From the NCBI GenBank assembly GCA_028023455.1, contig JAQFVV010012442.1, forward strand, positions 1,462,903 through 1,526,902: a stretch of 64,000 bases of DNA, written 5' to 3'. Both the position numbers and the translations under genes were made by a program. The DNA comes from Epiperipatus broadwayi (taxonomy: Eukaryota; Onychophora; Udeonychophora; Euonychophora; Peripatidae). The notes below the pieces were generated by a model. It did no database searches. It had not been told where the DNA came from and worked only from the letters and a program-made list of their open reading frames with translations. Shown here piece by piece: positions 33,930 to 45,522 of this stretch (the first letter of the stretch is position 1; each line of letters begins with the position of its first letter).

Positions 33930-35505
33930 TTATGGGATATTCTGTGTAGTGAAAATGCTAAATGCTGACATTTCAGTACAATATCAAGTACCTTCCTCAG
34001 AGCATCCTCTTTCTCAAATCATAAGAATGTGTGGGAAATATTAAAATCATTTTTATAGTTTTCTTTCTCCTCATATTTAAATTCTATTGATTGAGAAGTT
34101 TTAAAATTTATTTTCTCTTCCAATAGCATCTTCCAAATGTTGTTAATCTTTTTTAATTCACACGTTTCATTTATCCACTTGGGCCTTTTAAAAATCTCTA
34201 TAGCTTCTCTTTGCAATCTCTGGTCATATTGTTCAATTTTTGCTAAAATATTTGTTTTGTTTTTTTCAAAATTGATATCATGATTTGTTAATTTTATATC
34301 AGAATAAATAGCTGATGAATTAGATTTTTCTCTGACTTCCAGAATGTGTTCTTCCTTTATAATATTTATTGTAAGATTAGTCTGTCCAATATTAGTATGT
34401 GAACAGACGCTACATGGAATTTTATATACGACATAACACTCCAAAGCAATTTTATCTTTAGAAAGTGGAAATACTTTACTAATTTTTTATAAGTAGTATA
34501 AACTGTGTGAATATTATTATTTTTAAACATGTTACCAATTCTATCAGTTACTCGTTTTATATATGGCAAAATTGTCTTAATATTTGATGTATCAAAACCC
34601 TTTTTCTTTTTAAATGTATAAGCCCTATTAATAATGTTGTAATTAAAACCATTATAAAGAAGCATTTTATTAGTAACAAAAAGGTCCTGGTAAAAATGGC
34701 TATCATCAGAAAGTCTCTTTATTCTATCCAAAAATGTCTTTGCTACTGAAAATAGTTGTGCAGGATGATGATGAGAAGAAAAATGCAGATACCTCCCAGT
34801 GTGTGTTGATTTTTTATATATACCATGGGATAAAGAACCATCTTCCCTTCTTTCAATCAAAACATCTAAAAAAGGTAATTGATTATTTTCCATTACCATA
34901 GTAAATTTAATATTGTTGTGAAAAAAGTTTAAAAAATTAAAAAAGGCATCAAGAGCATGCTTACCATGAAGCCAAATAAGAAAGGTATCATCAACATACT
35001 TCAGCCATATGGATGGTTTTTTAACTGCTGGACTCAACATTTTATTTTCCAAATCTTCCATAAAAATAGAAGCTAATGCTCGAGAAATTGGTGAACCCAT
35101 AGCTAGACCTGATGTTTGTTGATACATCTGCCCATCAAAAACAAAAAAAAAATGTATTTGATAAGCAGTGTTCAATCAAAACCACAGCAAAATTAGGCAA
35201 CTGAATATTTTTTTTAAAACTTGAATTGCTTCATTTACAGGTACACTAGTAAAAAGCGAAACAACGTCAAAACTTACCAATATATCATTCTTAGCCAATT
35301 TATTATCCCAGATAAGCTCAAGAAAATGATCAGCATCTTTAACATATGATGATATCATTGTTAAATGCGGCTGTAAAAAAGAGTCAAAAAACAAGTTAGG
35401 GTCTGTGTAGGTGAAACAACTGCACTTACAATCAGTATCAATGGAATATCTGGCTTATGAACTTTTGGTAAACCATATAATTTTAGATAAAAAAGATAAA
35501 AATTG
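33930..35505 (-). pseudogene. PLE-C copy 1: 5'-truncated RT + GIY-YIG, broken
   Basis: Minus-strand PLE fragment. It starts inside the RT (LYGLPKVHKPDIPL, about 35480), continues through DILVSFDVVSLFTSVPVNEA (about 35270, first catalytic Asp), then GLAMGSPISRALASIFMEDLE (about 35095) and LKYVDDTFLIW (about 34995, catalytic DD intact). The frame 35175-34366 runs to the GIY-YIG region, where CSVCSHTNIGQTN is visible. A frameshift separates it from the last 141 codons (34444-34019). Other breaks lie near 35390 and 35170. Family C differs clearly from A and B in its RT motifs. It ends with a hammerhead and the terminal word GTAATAATAATATGAT, next to the GATA array. Confidence 0.9.
33961..34006 (-). 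ncRNA. hammerhead ribozyme of PLE-C copy 1
   Basis: Minus strand: stem I GATGCT (34006-34001); core CTGAGGA (34000-33994); stem II starting AGGTAC, loop about TTGATATT, ending GTACT (one bulged G); GAAA (33974-33971); minimal stem III region TGTC with C17 at 33967; and stem I AATGCT on the plus strand, read AGCATT (33966-33961). Stem I gives six pairs including one G.U, and all core positions match. It lies downstream of the endonuclease frame in sense orientation, the known position of PLE hammerheads. Stem III is essentially absent, so strong activity would probably need a dimer. Confidence 0.75.
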
Positions 35506-36030
35506 ATTTGGAGTGTCATGGCATATATGAAATTCCATGTAGGGTCTGTCCACATACATATATTGACCAGACTAATCATAGAATAAATATTAGAAAGGAA
35601 GAACACATTCTGGCAGTCAGTGAACAATTCAATTCATCAGCTATTTATTCTCATATAAAATTAACAAATCATGATATCAATTTTGAAAAAATAAATAATT
35701 TAGCAATAATAAAACAACATGGCCAGATATTTCTAGGAGAAACTATAGAGATTTTTAAAAATCCCAAGAGCATAAATGAAATATGTGAATTAACGAAGAT
35801 TAACAACATTTGGAAAAAGTTATTGGAAGATAAAATAAATTTTAAAACTTCTCAAGCAATAGAAATTAAATATGAGGAGAAAGAAAATGATTTTAAATCT
35901 CATATACATTCTTATGATTTGAGAAAGATGATGCTCTAAGGAAGGTACTTGCTATTGTACTGAAACGTCAGCATTTAGCTTTTTCACTACATGGAATATC
36001 CTGCAAATAGTAATAATAATATGACATCTT
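35490..36030 (+). pseudogene. PLE-C copy 2, upstream partial unit (5' pLTR with endonuclease end)
   Basis: Encodes the 3' part of the PLE-C gene on the plus strand. The open frame 35508-35939 has the GIY-YIG region (GIYEIPCRVCPHTYIDQTN, where the G of YIGQT is changed to D) and the C-terminal helix block. It is followed by a hammerhead relic and TTTTTCACTAC. It precedes the N-terminal region of the next unit, so a partial unit leads a longer one, as in PLE-B. At about 35490-35505 it is joined head-to-head to PLE-C copy 1. Confidence 0.85.
35930..35975 (+). ncRNA. hammerhead relic, 5' end of PLE-C copy 2
   Basis: Same layout as 33961-34006: GATGCT, then CTAAGGA (35936-35942) where G5 of the core is changed to A, stem II AGGTAC...GTACT, GAAA (35962-35965), CGTC and AGCATT. 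All helices remain, but the G5 change should abolish cleavage. Confidence 0.7.
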
Positions 36031-37576
36031 TTTTCCATGAAAATATTAGAATTAACATTACTAATCTTTACAGGAAAGATTGGTTTACAGAATGGAGGTG
36101 TTTTGAAAGAATGTGTGTGAAGAAAATTAAAGCTGTTTGTGATCTTCAATTTTTACTCAATCGTAAAAGAAATGGACTTTATCCTAGCTGTTGTAAAATT
36201 TTCTTCCATATGCATAGGAAGAAAATTGACACAGGTTTGAATAAGGAATGTTTTCATAATTTAACTGCTTTTATTAGAAATACAAAAAAGGTAGATATTT
36301 AGGATAAAAAATTGTTACATCTCCGCCTTTTATTAAGTAATACTTTTTATCCAATGTTATGGACAATTTGTGATGAGATCGTTTATTTTAGAGTGAGTAA
36401 AGAAAATGATTTTAAAAAGAAACAGGAAATGCTAAGTTTGTCTTTGTTTGAACGAGGAAGTGTGCTCCCTGTGAAGAATTTATCTGATAGAAAATTATCA
36501 AACTTTGAACTAAAAGTTTTAAATAAAGGTTTTAATTTTGCAATAACACCAACAAAATTGCCTTTTGAGGATATTATTTGCAGAGTGGAAAGTAATTTAC
36601 CAAAAATACCTTGCGGGAATGCAGATTTAGTGAGGGGAAAAATATACGATATTATAAATAATGCAAAATCACCTAAAACTAATTTATCAATTAATGAAAA
36701 AAGAGCTTTGTTTGCATTAAAAAATGACAAATCTATTACTATTCTTCCAGAAGATAAGGGTGATATTACAGTAATTTTAAATAAAGCTGATTATTTTAAA
36801 GAAATACATGATTTATTAAATGATAATATTTATAAAGAAATTTAGAGATCCTTTGACTTATCTTGAAAAGAAAACAAAATTATTAATTTATTCTACTGAT
36901 CTAGATTTGGAATCAAAGATTCAGCTTACTCCCAGGGAAAAATCTTTTTTTTATTCAAGATTATATGGTTTACCAAAAGGTCATAAGCCAGATATTCCAT
37001 TGAGATCAATTGTAAGTGCAGTTGGTTCACCTACACAGACACTAGCTCGTTTTTTGACTTCTATATTACATTAGCGCTTAACACTGATGTCATCATATGT
37101 TGAAGATGCTAATCATTTTCTTGAGCTCATCCAGGATATTAAATTGACTAAGAATGATATTTTGGTAAGTTTTGACATTGTTTCACTTTTTACTAGTATA
37201 CCTGTAAATGAAGCGATTCAAGTTTTAAATATTTTCAGTTGCCTAATTTTACTGTGGTTTTGATTGAACACTGCTTATCGAATACATTTTTTTGTTTTTG
37301 ATGGGCAGATGTATAAACAAACATCAGGTCTAGCTATGGGTTCACCAATTTCTCCAACAATAGCTTCTATTTTTATAGAGGATTTAGAAAATAAAATGTT
37401 GACTTCAGCAATTAAAAAAACATCTATATGGCTGAGGTATGTTGATGATAACTTTGTTATTTTGCCTCATGGTAAGCAAGCTCTTGATGCCTTATTTAAT
37501 TTTTAAACTCTTTTCACAACAATAATAAATTTACTATTAAGATAGAAAATAATAATCAATTACCTTTTTTTAGATG
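36031..37576 (+). pseudogene. PLE-C copy 2, 5' half of main unit: N-terminal region and RT core
   Basis: Reads into the main unit of family C. An acceptor-like TACTAATCTTTACAG at 36059-36073 may be the 3' splice site of a 5' intron, as known for Penelope. The N-terminal region follows (36312-36845: SNFELKVLNKGFNFAITP, NDKSITILPEDKGDITVILNK). Then come RLYGLPKGHKPDIPLRSIVSA (36958-37020), DILVSFDIVSLFTSIPV (about 37160), GLAMGSPISPTIASIFIEDLE (37327-37389) and LRYVDDNFVIL (catalytic DD intact). Stops or shifts occur near 36301, 36843, 37072, 37261 and 37504. It is cut at 37576 by the gypsy insertion and resumes at 45523. Confidence 0.9.
37572..37576. repeat. target-site duplication, left copy (agatg)
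   Basis: AGATG immediately before the LTR start TGTGACATAC, matched by AGATG at 45523-45527 after the other LTR end CATAACA. Five bases is the usual duplication size for Ty3/gypsy integration. Confidence 0.9.
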
Positions 37577-38099
37577 TGTGACATACTTGATTTAATGCTA
37601 CTTATAAGAAATAATCAAATACACCTAATTCAAGTAATTATTACTCTCTTGCATGAAATTAAGATATCCCACTTAACAGATACAAGACTTTATTAGTATA
37701 AAATTAACAAGCATTTATAAACAGAATTATCAGTAGTTTACTAGCACCTGTAAGGCTTACAAAAATAATATTAAGACAGGTATAGTCTATATAATTACCC
37801 TAGGTCGGTCTTTAGTACCTTCAGACCCGAATATCTGATTCTCCTCCCATCATTGGTCCTGTTCTGAAAGTCACGCTACACATAAATCTCTCAGAAAAAC
37901 AGGACTGATGCTGACTTGACTTTTTCCCACCAGACTGTATCTACTTTTTGCTCCATTGTTTATTTCTTATCAATTTTATTAGCAAAAGTATTCTAGGATT
38001 ATTTCTGAACTAATTAATTAAATTGTTCTTTACAATTTTATTCCTTCATGTAATTAATTATTTATTCTGATCTTCCATCTTATTTTACACCTTGCTTTA
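37577..38099 (-). repeat. gypsy 3' LTR, first part (interrupted by repeat X)
   Basis: Starts TGTGACATAC and matches 44839-45361 along its length. It stops in a (TA)n run where repeat X is inserted; the rest of the LTR resumes at 40725. Confidence 0.9.
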
Positions 38100-38119
38100 T
38101 ATATATATATATATATATA

Positions 38120-40724
38120 TTGTACCGGTAAAAATCACCATGCTTAATCACACACAGTAATCCGAATTCAAACCCAGTCCACGTCTAGGAATAAATTCCA
38201 AAATGCAAACTAAATTCAAACCCAAAACCCTGGCATGACCCACCGATGACAATATTACCGGTATGGGGTTTTCTCTTTACTAGCTCATCGAAAAACACAG
38301 TCTAAATTACCTATAATCAGCTATTTCATAGATACCTTATATTCGGGATATTGGTACGGCTAATAATTTAATGTATATATTTAAGTTGTCAATACAGACA
38401 GCAGGTGATTGACTAGATGTCGAGAGTAGTAATGCAAGAGAGACAAAATTAGGTTAGATAAATTTTTAATAAATTATTGAAAGCATTGAATAATATTATT
38501 TACAGGTACGGTAAAACTCTCATATGTATTTATAATAAATTGCTGCTAGTCATCAATAATCAGTTTGTACTGATTAACAAACTCATGCCAATATTTATAT
38601 GTTTAAATGGTTGTACAGGTTGATATGAGAATCAGAGTAATTGGAGCACTTAAAATATTTAACTACTAGTTTATATTAAGTTGTTTTATTTTAATAGATT
38701 CAAACCATTGCGTATACGGATAAATGGGAGGCGGTTTTATATAGAAGTATAATATATAATATTGATGTACTGATGGTTGCAGGGATTAAGGTATACTACA
38801 AATAATAACTTGCGGTGCATTGACGGAATACCGGGCGGCTTGTACTTTGACAAGTCTTAATGCTCCCAAGTAGATCCGGGACACTACAACCAGCCGGGCT
38901 CATTTTCGAACCCCGGTGATCCAAGAGATTACCTGGAGAAGAATTTCTTTCTCTCCATGTGGTAGTAAAATGAGACGCCAACTTAGGTGAAGGTAAAGGT
39001 GTTGCCACAGTAACATCGAGGAAGATTGATCGGAAGTGGATTTTAAAACGAAATTATATAAAACCATTTTATCTATCCGTAACATGTTCTACGCAACAGC
39101 CTGATATAACTATTCAATAATAACATGGCAAAATCAAACGATCGCAAAAGTAACAATTAATTAATTTCACTCTGAAACCCATAACTCCCCAGTTTGTTCG
39201 GAAGGTAATAATAGCAATAAAATATTCACTTATTATTATTACTCCGTAATAATATATATAAAAAAAATATAATAAAATTTTAGACTATTTTAAGTATTTG
39301 AGATTTGGAGTGTAGATTAAAATATCATGACAAAGTAAAAGAAACAATAAAAATACTTGAATATCTCTCAACTCAACATAAATGAAACAATTTTTAGTTC
39401 GATAAAAGAAAATTACTTTTAAAATGAATATAATAAATATTAGGAGATAAACTTTACTGACTTTAATTAGAGTTGAGAAATATTATTATTGGCATTGTTT
39501 TGTTTGAAAATAAGTAATAGTAAAAATATAAATGTATTCACAAATGGATTATTAGTAGGCACAAATATTAATAATTATCATCTAAAGACTAGAGCACAGA
39601 AATATTAGAGAAGAAATTTACTGAGAGGTTTTTGTGTAACATTTTCAAATGGAAAACAAGAAATTTACATGCAATTAAGTAGGTTAACAGATTAAATTTA
39701 AAATTATTACTGAGAGGAAAGTTAAAAAGTTCATGTAACAAACATTACCCTTCTTTCTTCGTCCGGCTTTTCTTCTTGCGGTGATATGTATGAAGAACGT
39801 AGGCGCGCATTTTGAATTTCTTAGAATGGCATGGTTAATTTAAATGTTGGAATTTGGAAGACTGGAAGCATGGAAAACATTACAGATCAGCAGTACGAAA
39901 GATTTAAATTGGCAGAACAGGAATCAGCTTCTTGGACTTAGCCCATCATTATTGCAGTTTACCGGGCAACTTCTTAATAACAGTTGAAGTGATTTCTCTG
40001 GAACAACTACTTTGCTGTAGCTTGAGACGATCTAAGCACAGTCAAGTCAAAAGTTAGAGTGTCTATCTTATATCTAAGATGGCTACGGTTGACCTTTCTG
40101 CCTAGTTTTTGTTCATGACTCCTCCTCCTTTGATTTTCCGGCCTCCAGCAATATCTAATTTTTGACTATACAATAGCATTTGCCTTTCTTGATAAGAGTT
40201 CTACGTTTCTCATTTCCATTGTTCGGTTTTCATTTATTTTTAAATTTAATACATGATTCTAAATTGACAAAACAATTACATCGGAATTCGTGAATACAAA
40301 ATATAAATTCATTATCTTAATTTATCAAAGTACAAATTAATTATTGTATACATTTTGTACAAGTAAGATTTTGATTAAAAATACTGATCAAAGGAATGTG
40401 ACTTTTGATCAGCATTTTTAAATGACTTTGTATAATTTGCAAAATTAAAATTTAAAGAAAATATACACGCAATTGAAACTTTTAAATTTGGCTAATACAA
40501 ATCCACAAACCACACACACACGAATATTATTCACCATGATTTGTGACATTTATACTCATACTCTTTACATTAAATTCTTTTTACACAAACACAAAATAAA
40601 TAACTTAAAATTTATGTGGCTTGGAATAGAAAAAGTCTCATTGCGGGTAAATAGTGGTTTAGAATTACCATTCTTAAATGACAACCATGAAACTAAGATC
40701 GATTCTTCGATCTGTCTGTTTCAA
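38120..40724 (-). mobile_element. repeat X copy 2, inserted in the gypsy 3' LTR
   Basis: Reverse-complement copy of 18687-21286 with the same ends (TTGTACCGG on the left, CTGTTTCAA on the right). It was inserted in a (TA)n stretch of the LTR; the uninterrupted right LTR has a short TA-rich stretch at the same point (about 45356-45376). This empty-site comparison shows that X moves as a discrete 2.6-kb unit. The 70-codon frame at 39008-38796 corresponds to the one at 20400 in copy 1. No transposase, RT or other enzyme is encoded, so it depends on another element or is a solo LTR. Confidence 0.85.
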
Positions 40725-40881
40725 TATATATATATGAAAAACCATTTGTAATTTCTAATTTTCGTTTTTATTAAATCAATTCATTTACTTTTACATGTAA
40801 TTATTTAACACTTTTTAACTTCTGGAGTACACACACTTTCACACATGATTTTCTTATTATTAATCATACTACAACATAACA
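40725..40881 (-). repeat. gypsy 3' LTR, second part
   Basis: Matches 45370-45522 (GTAATTTCTAATTTTCG..., CATACTACAACATAACA) and completes the interrupted LTR. Confidence 0.9.
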
Positions 40882-40897
40882 ATTCCTCCCCCACCTC
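40882..40897 (-). promoter_or_regulatory. gypsy polypurine tract
   Basis: The minus strand reads GAGGTGGGGGAGGAAT directly before the LTR start TGTTATG: the plus-strand primer site. Confidence 0.85.
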
Positions 40898-41479
40898 AGA
40901 AGTTACGGTTTATCTGTCTTATACATATTCTTTTAAGTACAAAGGTCTTCTTTTACATCATATTGGTCTGGTCTGTATTTTATCCTATTCTACCGCATCT
41001 TCTTGGATGACAGTCAGTAGCATCTGTTTATCTAAATTCTTTTCATTTGCATGTTAAAACTGCTGGAACATATCTAGTTGTATGTCATCTTCACTTTTAT
41101 GAATATGATTTTTGTGTCACTTATATATAATTCCGTTTTGTCTTTAATATCATAAATTTGCTTTGATCACACCTGTTCAATTCTTCCATTAACCCATTGT
41201 TTACGTAGTATATCTCTGAATGTTACCTTGTCTCCAATGTTAAAGTTTTTCACTGGGTCTTCATTATATTTATATGTATATGTGTGTTTCAGGTTGCAAA
41301 AAATCTAAATTAGTACGTATTTTCCGACCGAATAATATTTCAGCTGGCGATTTTCCAGTCGTTGTTGATGGAGTTATATGTGGATACATCTTGAATTCCT
41401 GTAAGACATTTTTCATATCCATATTTTTGTTTTACTTAAATATTTCTTCACTTGCCCTACTGTGTTTTCCGCCAAACCA

Positions 41480-42230
41480 TTTGATTCAGGGTGGTAAGGG
41501 GGTGTAAATACATGTTTGATGTCCCATTTCCCAAATTGTATTTTTAGATCTTCACTCGCAAATCCAGTTCCATTGTCCAAGACGATTACATGTGGAATCC
41601 ATGTTATAAAATATGTCTGTTAAACATTTTATTCTTTCGTTTGCATTCGTATTTTTAACCTCATGACATTCTATCCATTTAGAGAAAGCATACATTAAGA
41701 TTAAATAATTTATTCCTCATCTTTGCTATGGATATATTGGTTTAGGCCATGAAGAATATTGTTTATTTGGCAGAGCTATTTCAGACTTACATTTATCACA
41801 TTTCTTAATATACTTTTCAATATCATTACTTATCTGCAGCCACCAAACATAACTCCAAGCTAGAGCTTTAGCTTGCACAATGCCTGGGTGCCCCTGATGC
41901 AAAAGTTCTAGAACTTGCATTCTCACTATAGGAGGTATAACTACTCTGTCTCCCTTATTAATACACCCTTTACAGACTGACAATTGGTCTCTATTGACCC
42001 AAAACCCCATTGCTAAATTTTCAGGTTTTTTTATTAGGCCAACCTTTGCTTATCCATTTCTTAAGCAATGCATACCCATCATTTTCATTTGTCCATGTCT
42101 GAACTACTTTAATATTTATGACTTGTGATTTCATATTGTCAATATGATTAACTTCCACATCAGTTTCATAGTTGTCATTATTTCCGGGCACTCTGAATAG
42201 AGCGTCCACATGAGAAATTAACTTTTCTTT
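41480..42230 (-). pseudogene. gypsy integrase, broken
   Basis: Minus strand, C-terminal part of pol. 42209-42021 begins DALFRVPG, the usual RNase H to integrase junction (normally ADALSR.P). 42010-41726 has the zinc-binding HHCC module: a His from LLHQGHPG and Cys pair CDKC. The catalytic core follows in shifted frames, with VIVLDNGTGFAS near 41590-41560 and PPYHPESNGLAEN near 41505-41465, the D and E of the DDE triad. A later stretch near 41245-41160 (NFNIGDKVTFRDIL) could be the C-terminal domain. Several frameshifts make it inactive. Confidence 0.85.
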
Positions 42231-43592
42231 TTAATATTTTAGATTGAAATCGTAAACAGTAAGTGTATTAGCACATCTGAGCATGCATGGACTTAAATGC
42301 TCTGGCATCAGACAATCTTTTCCTATAATCCCTAACAAAGGTTTGTGATCTGTTACTAATTCAAATTTTCATCCATAAACACAGCAAACATAACTGCCAA
42401 AGCTTCTTTGTCCAGCTGACTAATATTTTTTTCAGCTTTAGACAAAGTCCCAGAAGAATAAGCTACAGGACGTTCATGACCATCTATTTGATGCGCTAAA
42501 ACTGCCCCAATTCTGTATTGTGATGCATCTGTAGTAATAGTGATGTCTTTGTTGCTATGAAAATGCACTAATAAGCTACTAAAGGTTAAAGATTCCTTAA
42601 CTGCTTTAAACACTTTTTCATGTTTGGTATTCCAAATCGATTTCTGATCTTTGCATAGCAGTTCGTATAGGGGAGTTGCAACCATCACTTTGTTCTTAAG
42701 AAACAGTTTGAAAAATTAATCAAACCTAGAAAAGCTTGAAGTTGCTTGGTATTTATTGGGCTTGGAACATCTTTGACTGCCTTAATTTTATCAGTTAACA
42801 GACTTTTCTTTTTTTCCAAAATAAGATGGCCTAAAAACTTTAATTCTTCAGTTTCCCACATGCATTTTTTAACATTTAATTTTACCCCTGCATTATTTAG
42901 TTTCTCGCATACTTCCCAAATTTTACTTCTTAATTTCTCTGGTGATGTCGCAGTAATCAAAATGTCGTCACTTCTTCCAAGCCTTGTAATATTGAATTTA
43001 TTTTTGCTTGAAATATGTTTGGAGCTGATGTAATTCCAAAAGGGAGAAGATTACATTTGAATAATCCAAAAGGGGTCATAATTGCTAATAACCAAGCTGT
43101 ATCATCCGTAACTTTTAGTTGGTGATATGCTGAATTTAAATCCAATTTCGCAAAATTTTTTGCTTTAGCTAGATTACTGAGAATCTCACGTACATTCGGC
43201 ACTGGGTAAGCTCCTTTATTTATTTATTGTTGTTCTATAATCTCCACACAGCATACTTTTTCCATCTGGTTTTGTTAACACAACAATCAACATGGCCTAA
43301 TCTGCCTCTTTGATTGGGAATAACACATCTTTTTAACTAACACTTCTATTTTTTCCTCTACTAACTGCCTTTGGGCAAAGGGTACTTTTCTCGGTTTACA
43401 AATAACCGGTTTAGCATTTTCATTTAAGTGCAAGTCAATGGGTTTTGATTTTAGCAAACCTAAATCTTTGGTAAATAACTTCGGATATAACTCTATCATT
43501 TCTTTTTCAACCGAGACCTTTTTAACTATATTAAATTTAATGCCTAAGTCTTTAAACCAGTTTCTTCCTTTTAATGTACTAATATCTTTATC

Positions 43593-43640
<48 letters not shown>
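42231..43640 (-). pseudogene. gypsy reverse transcriptase and RNase H, broken
   Basis: Minus strand. 43499-43287 is the RT N-terminal region (PIDLHLNENAKPVICKPRKVP). 43202-42957 has FAKLDLNSAYHQL (first catalytic Asp) and LLPFGITSAPNIFQ. The YxDD box region near 42960 reads SDDILITA across a frameshift, so the motif is damaged. 42960-42685 continues with the thumb (KFLGHLI, LQAFLGLINF). 42688-42356 is RNase H (ITITTDASQYRIGAVLAH, YSSGTLSKAEKN). The order and motifs are those of Ty3/gypsy pol. Breaks lie near 43290, 42960, 42686 and 42356. Confidence 0.9.
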
Positions 43641-43661
43641 TATATATATAAATATATATAC

Positions 43662-43695
<34 letters not shown>
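43597..43695. repeat. (TA)n microsatellite within gypsy pol
   Basis: Two TA runs separated by GTATATATATAAATATATATACAAA, lying between the protease and RT regions. It probably expanded after insertion, since it interrupts the reading frame. Confidence 0.9.
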
Positions 43696-43697
<2 letters not shown>

Positions 43698-43699
43698 TA

Positions 43700-43990
43700 A
43701 TTTGTAGTTTTTATTTTTAAAACCAACTATTACTTTGGATTTCCCAATTAACTTGATCGGGTTCCCATTTACATCTCTAACGTTAATGTTAGATTTCTGT
43801 ATTTTAATCTGAGGGCTATCTGTGGATATTTACTTCCACTTTTTCATGGATATTAAAGAAATTCCAGAGCCACTATCTATTTTCATTTGTACTCTTTTGT
43901 TACTTAACTTAATCTTTAGCATTAATTGATCCTGCTCATTTTTTTAAGATATTTCTTTTAATTATTGTTTTCAACTGTTTCTGATCTTTA
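43700..43990 (-). pseudogene. gypsy aspartic protease region
   Basis: The minus strand encodes VQMKIDSGSGISLISMKKW near 43885-43830, with the DSG catalytic triplet of retroviral-type proteases in the expected hydrophobic context. A stop follows shortly after (MKKWK*). It lies between gag and RT, as in other gypsy elements. Confidence 0.75.
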
Positions 43991-44004
43991 CCATATTCAG
44001 GTTT

Positions 44005-44741
44005 TCATTTAGGTTTTTTGCACACTGCTGCTAAATAACCTTTGCCCCCACAGTTGTAACATTTGTTGTTCCTCCATTTGCAGCTTTTAGACAAATGACC
44101 TACTTTTCCACAACAAAAACATTTTATTTCGAAACTTTTCCCTTCTTTAGTACAATCCTTATATTTTCTTTCTATTTTAAAAATATTATTCCTAGAGTTT
44201 TCCTTTGTTCTATTTGAAAAAGCTAAAGCTTGTTCTACCACTGATTCATATACTATTCCCTTTTGAAGAGCATCTTCATATGTTATCTGAGTTTCAATTA
44301 ATAATGATTGAGGCAAATTATCATCCTTCCTTCCTCATAATAACTGATCAATAATAATTTGTTTCACAAAGTTGCCATATTCACAATTCTTTGCTAATTG
44401 GTGTAAAACAATATCATATTCTTTAATTGATTCAAGTTTGTCTTGTTTGTGATTCCTCAATTTTAACCTAGCTAAATACTTTGATGGTCTTGGGCTAAAA
44501 TAATCTGTTAGTCTTTGAACCAGCTCATCGTAGTTACTACTACCTGTAACTTGACCATTATACAATTTGCTTACTATTTCAACAACCTTTCTACCTGACA
44601 AACATAATAATGCTGCTACATTCCTGTCATTTTCAAAATATCATTTAACTTAAAATAATTTTGTAATTGAAGCACATAAAAGAGCCATTCGTGTGGATTA
44701 TCTATCCCAAATTCTGATATATTAGCTTGTCCTATCGACAT
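44005..44741 (-). pseudogene. gypsy gag with two zinc knuckles, broken
   Basis: ATG at 44741 (MSIGQANISEFG), close to the primer site. A capsid-like region (44601-44335: SGRKVVEIVSKLYNG, PSKYLARLKLRNHKQ) precedes a C-terminal region (44316-44005) with two CCHC knuckles. The first, CFCCGKVGHLSKSC, is intact. The second, CYNCGGKGYLAAVC, has Tyr at the His position. One frameshift near 44650 and one in-frame TGA near 44334 interrupt it. Gag packages the element RNA in cytoplasmic particles. Confidence 0.9.
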
Positions 44742-44824
44742 TTTAATTCTTTAACAACTCATCGACTTCTGAATAACTGTTCAGCGTACTTCTTTCATAA
44801 AGCTTGAAAAACAGGTTTTCTCCT

Positions 44825-44838
44825 GACTGCGCCAAAAT
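44825..44838 (-). promoter_or_regulatory. gypsy primer-binding-site-like sequence
   Basis: The minus strand reads ATTTTGGCGCAGTC just inside the 5' LTR (which ends at 44839). The TGG start is complementary to a tRNA CCA end. I did not assign the tRNA. Confidence 0.65.
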
Positions 44839-45522
44839 TGTGATGTACTTGAGTTAATGCTCCTTATGAGAAATAATCAAATACACCTAATTCAAGTAAT
44901 TATTACTCTCTTGCCTGAAATTAAGATATCCCACTTAACAGATACAAGATTTTATTACTATAAAATTAACAAGCACTTATAAACAGAATTATCATTAGTT
45001 TACTAGCACCTGTAAGGCTTACAAAAATAATATTAAGACAGGTATAGTCTGTATAATTACCCTAGGTCGGTCTTTAGTACCCCAGACCCAAATATCTGTT
45101 TCTCCTCCCATCGTAGGTCATGTTCCGAAATTCACGCTACACATAAGTCTCTCAGAAAAACAGGACCGATGCTGACTTGACCTTTTTCCACCAGACTGTA
45201 TCTACTTTTTGCTCCATTGTTTATTTCTTATCAATTTTATTCGCAAAAGTATTCTGGGATTATTTCTGAACTAATTAATTAAATTGTTCTTTACATTTTT
45301 AATCCTTCATTTAATTAATTATTTATTCGGATCTTTCATCTTATTTTACACCTTGCTATATATAAAATATATATATGAAAAAACAATTGTAATTTCTAAT
45401 TTTCGTTTTTATTAAATCAACTCGTTTACTTTCACATGTAATTATTTAACACTTTTTAACTTCTGGAGTAAACACAGTTTCACACGTATTTTTCTTATTA
45501 TTAATCATACTACAACATAACA
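44839..45522 (-). repeat. gypsy 5' LTR, intact length (684 bp)
   Basis: Uninterrupted LTR: TGTGATGTAC...CATACTACAACATAACA on the plus strand. It serves as the empty-site reference for the repeat X insertion in the other LTR. Confidence 0.95.

Larger units (their letters stand above)
37577..45522 (-). mobile_element. Ty3/gypsy LTR retrotransposon inserted in PLE-C copy 2
   Basis: Complete but decayed element on the minus strand, LTR to LTR, flanked by the five-base duplication AGATG. The LTRs begin TGTTATG and end CACA on the coding strand (TG...CA). Internal order is gag with zinc knuckles, aspartic protease, RT, RNase H, integrase, as in Ty3/gypsy. No envelope-like frame follows integrase. 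A primer-binding-like TGGCGCAGTC and a polypurine tract are in the right places. The downstream (left) LTR is interrupted by repeat X. I counted about 30 differences by eye between the 524 comparable LTR bases, so the insertion is old. Confidence 0.95.

Noticed and set aside
41274-41507. Plus-strand frame over the gypsy integrase region
   Set aside because: Antisense to recognised integrase sequence on the minus strand.
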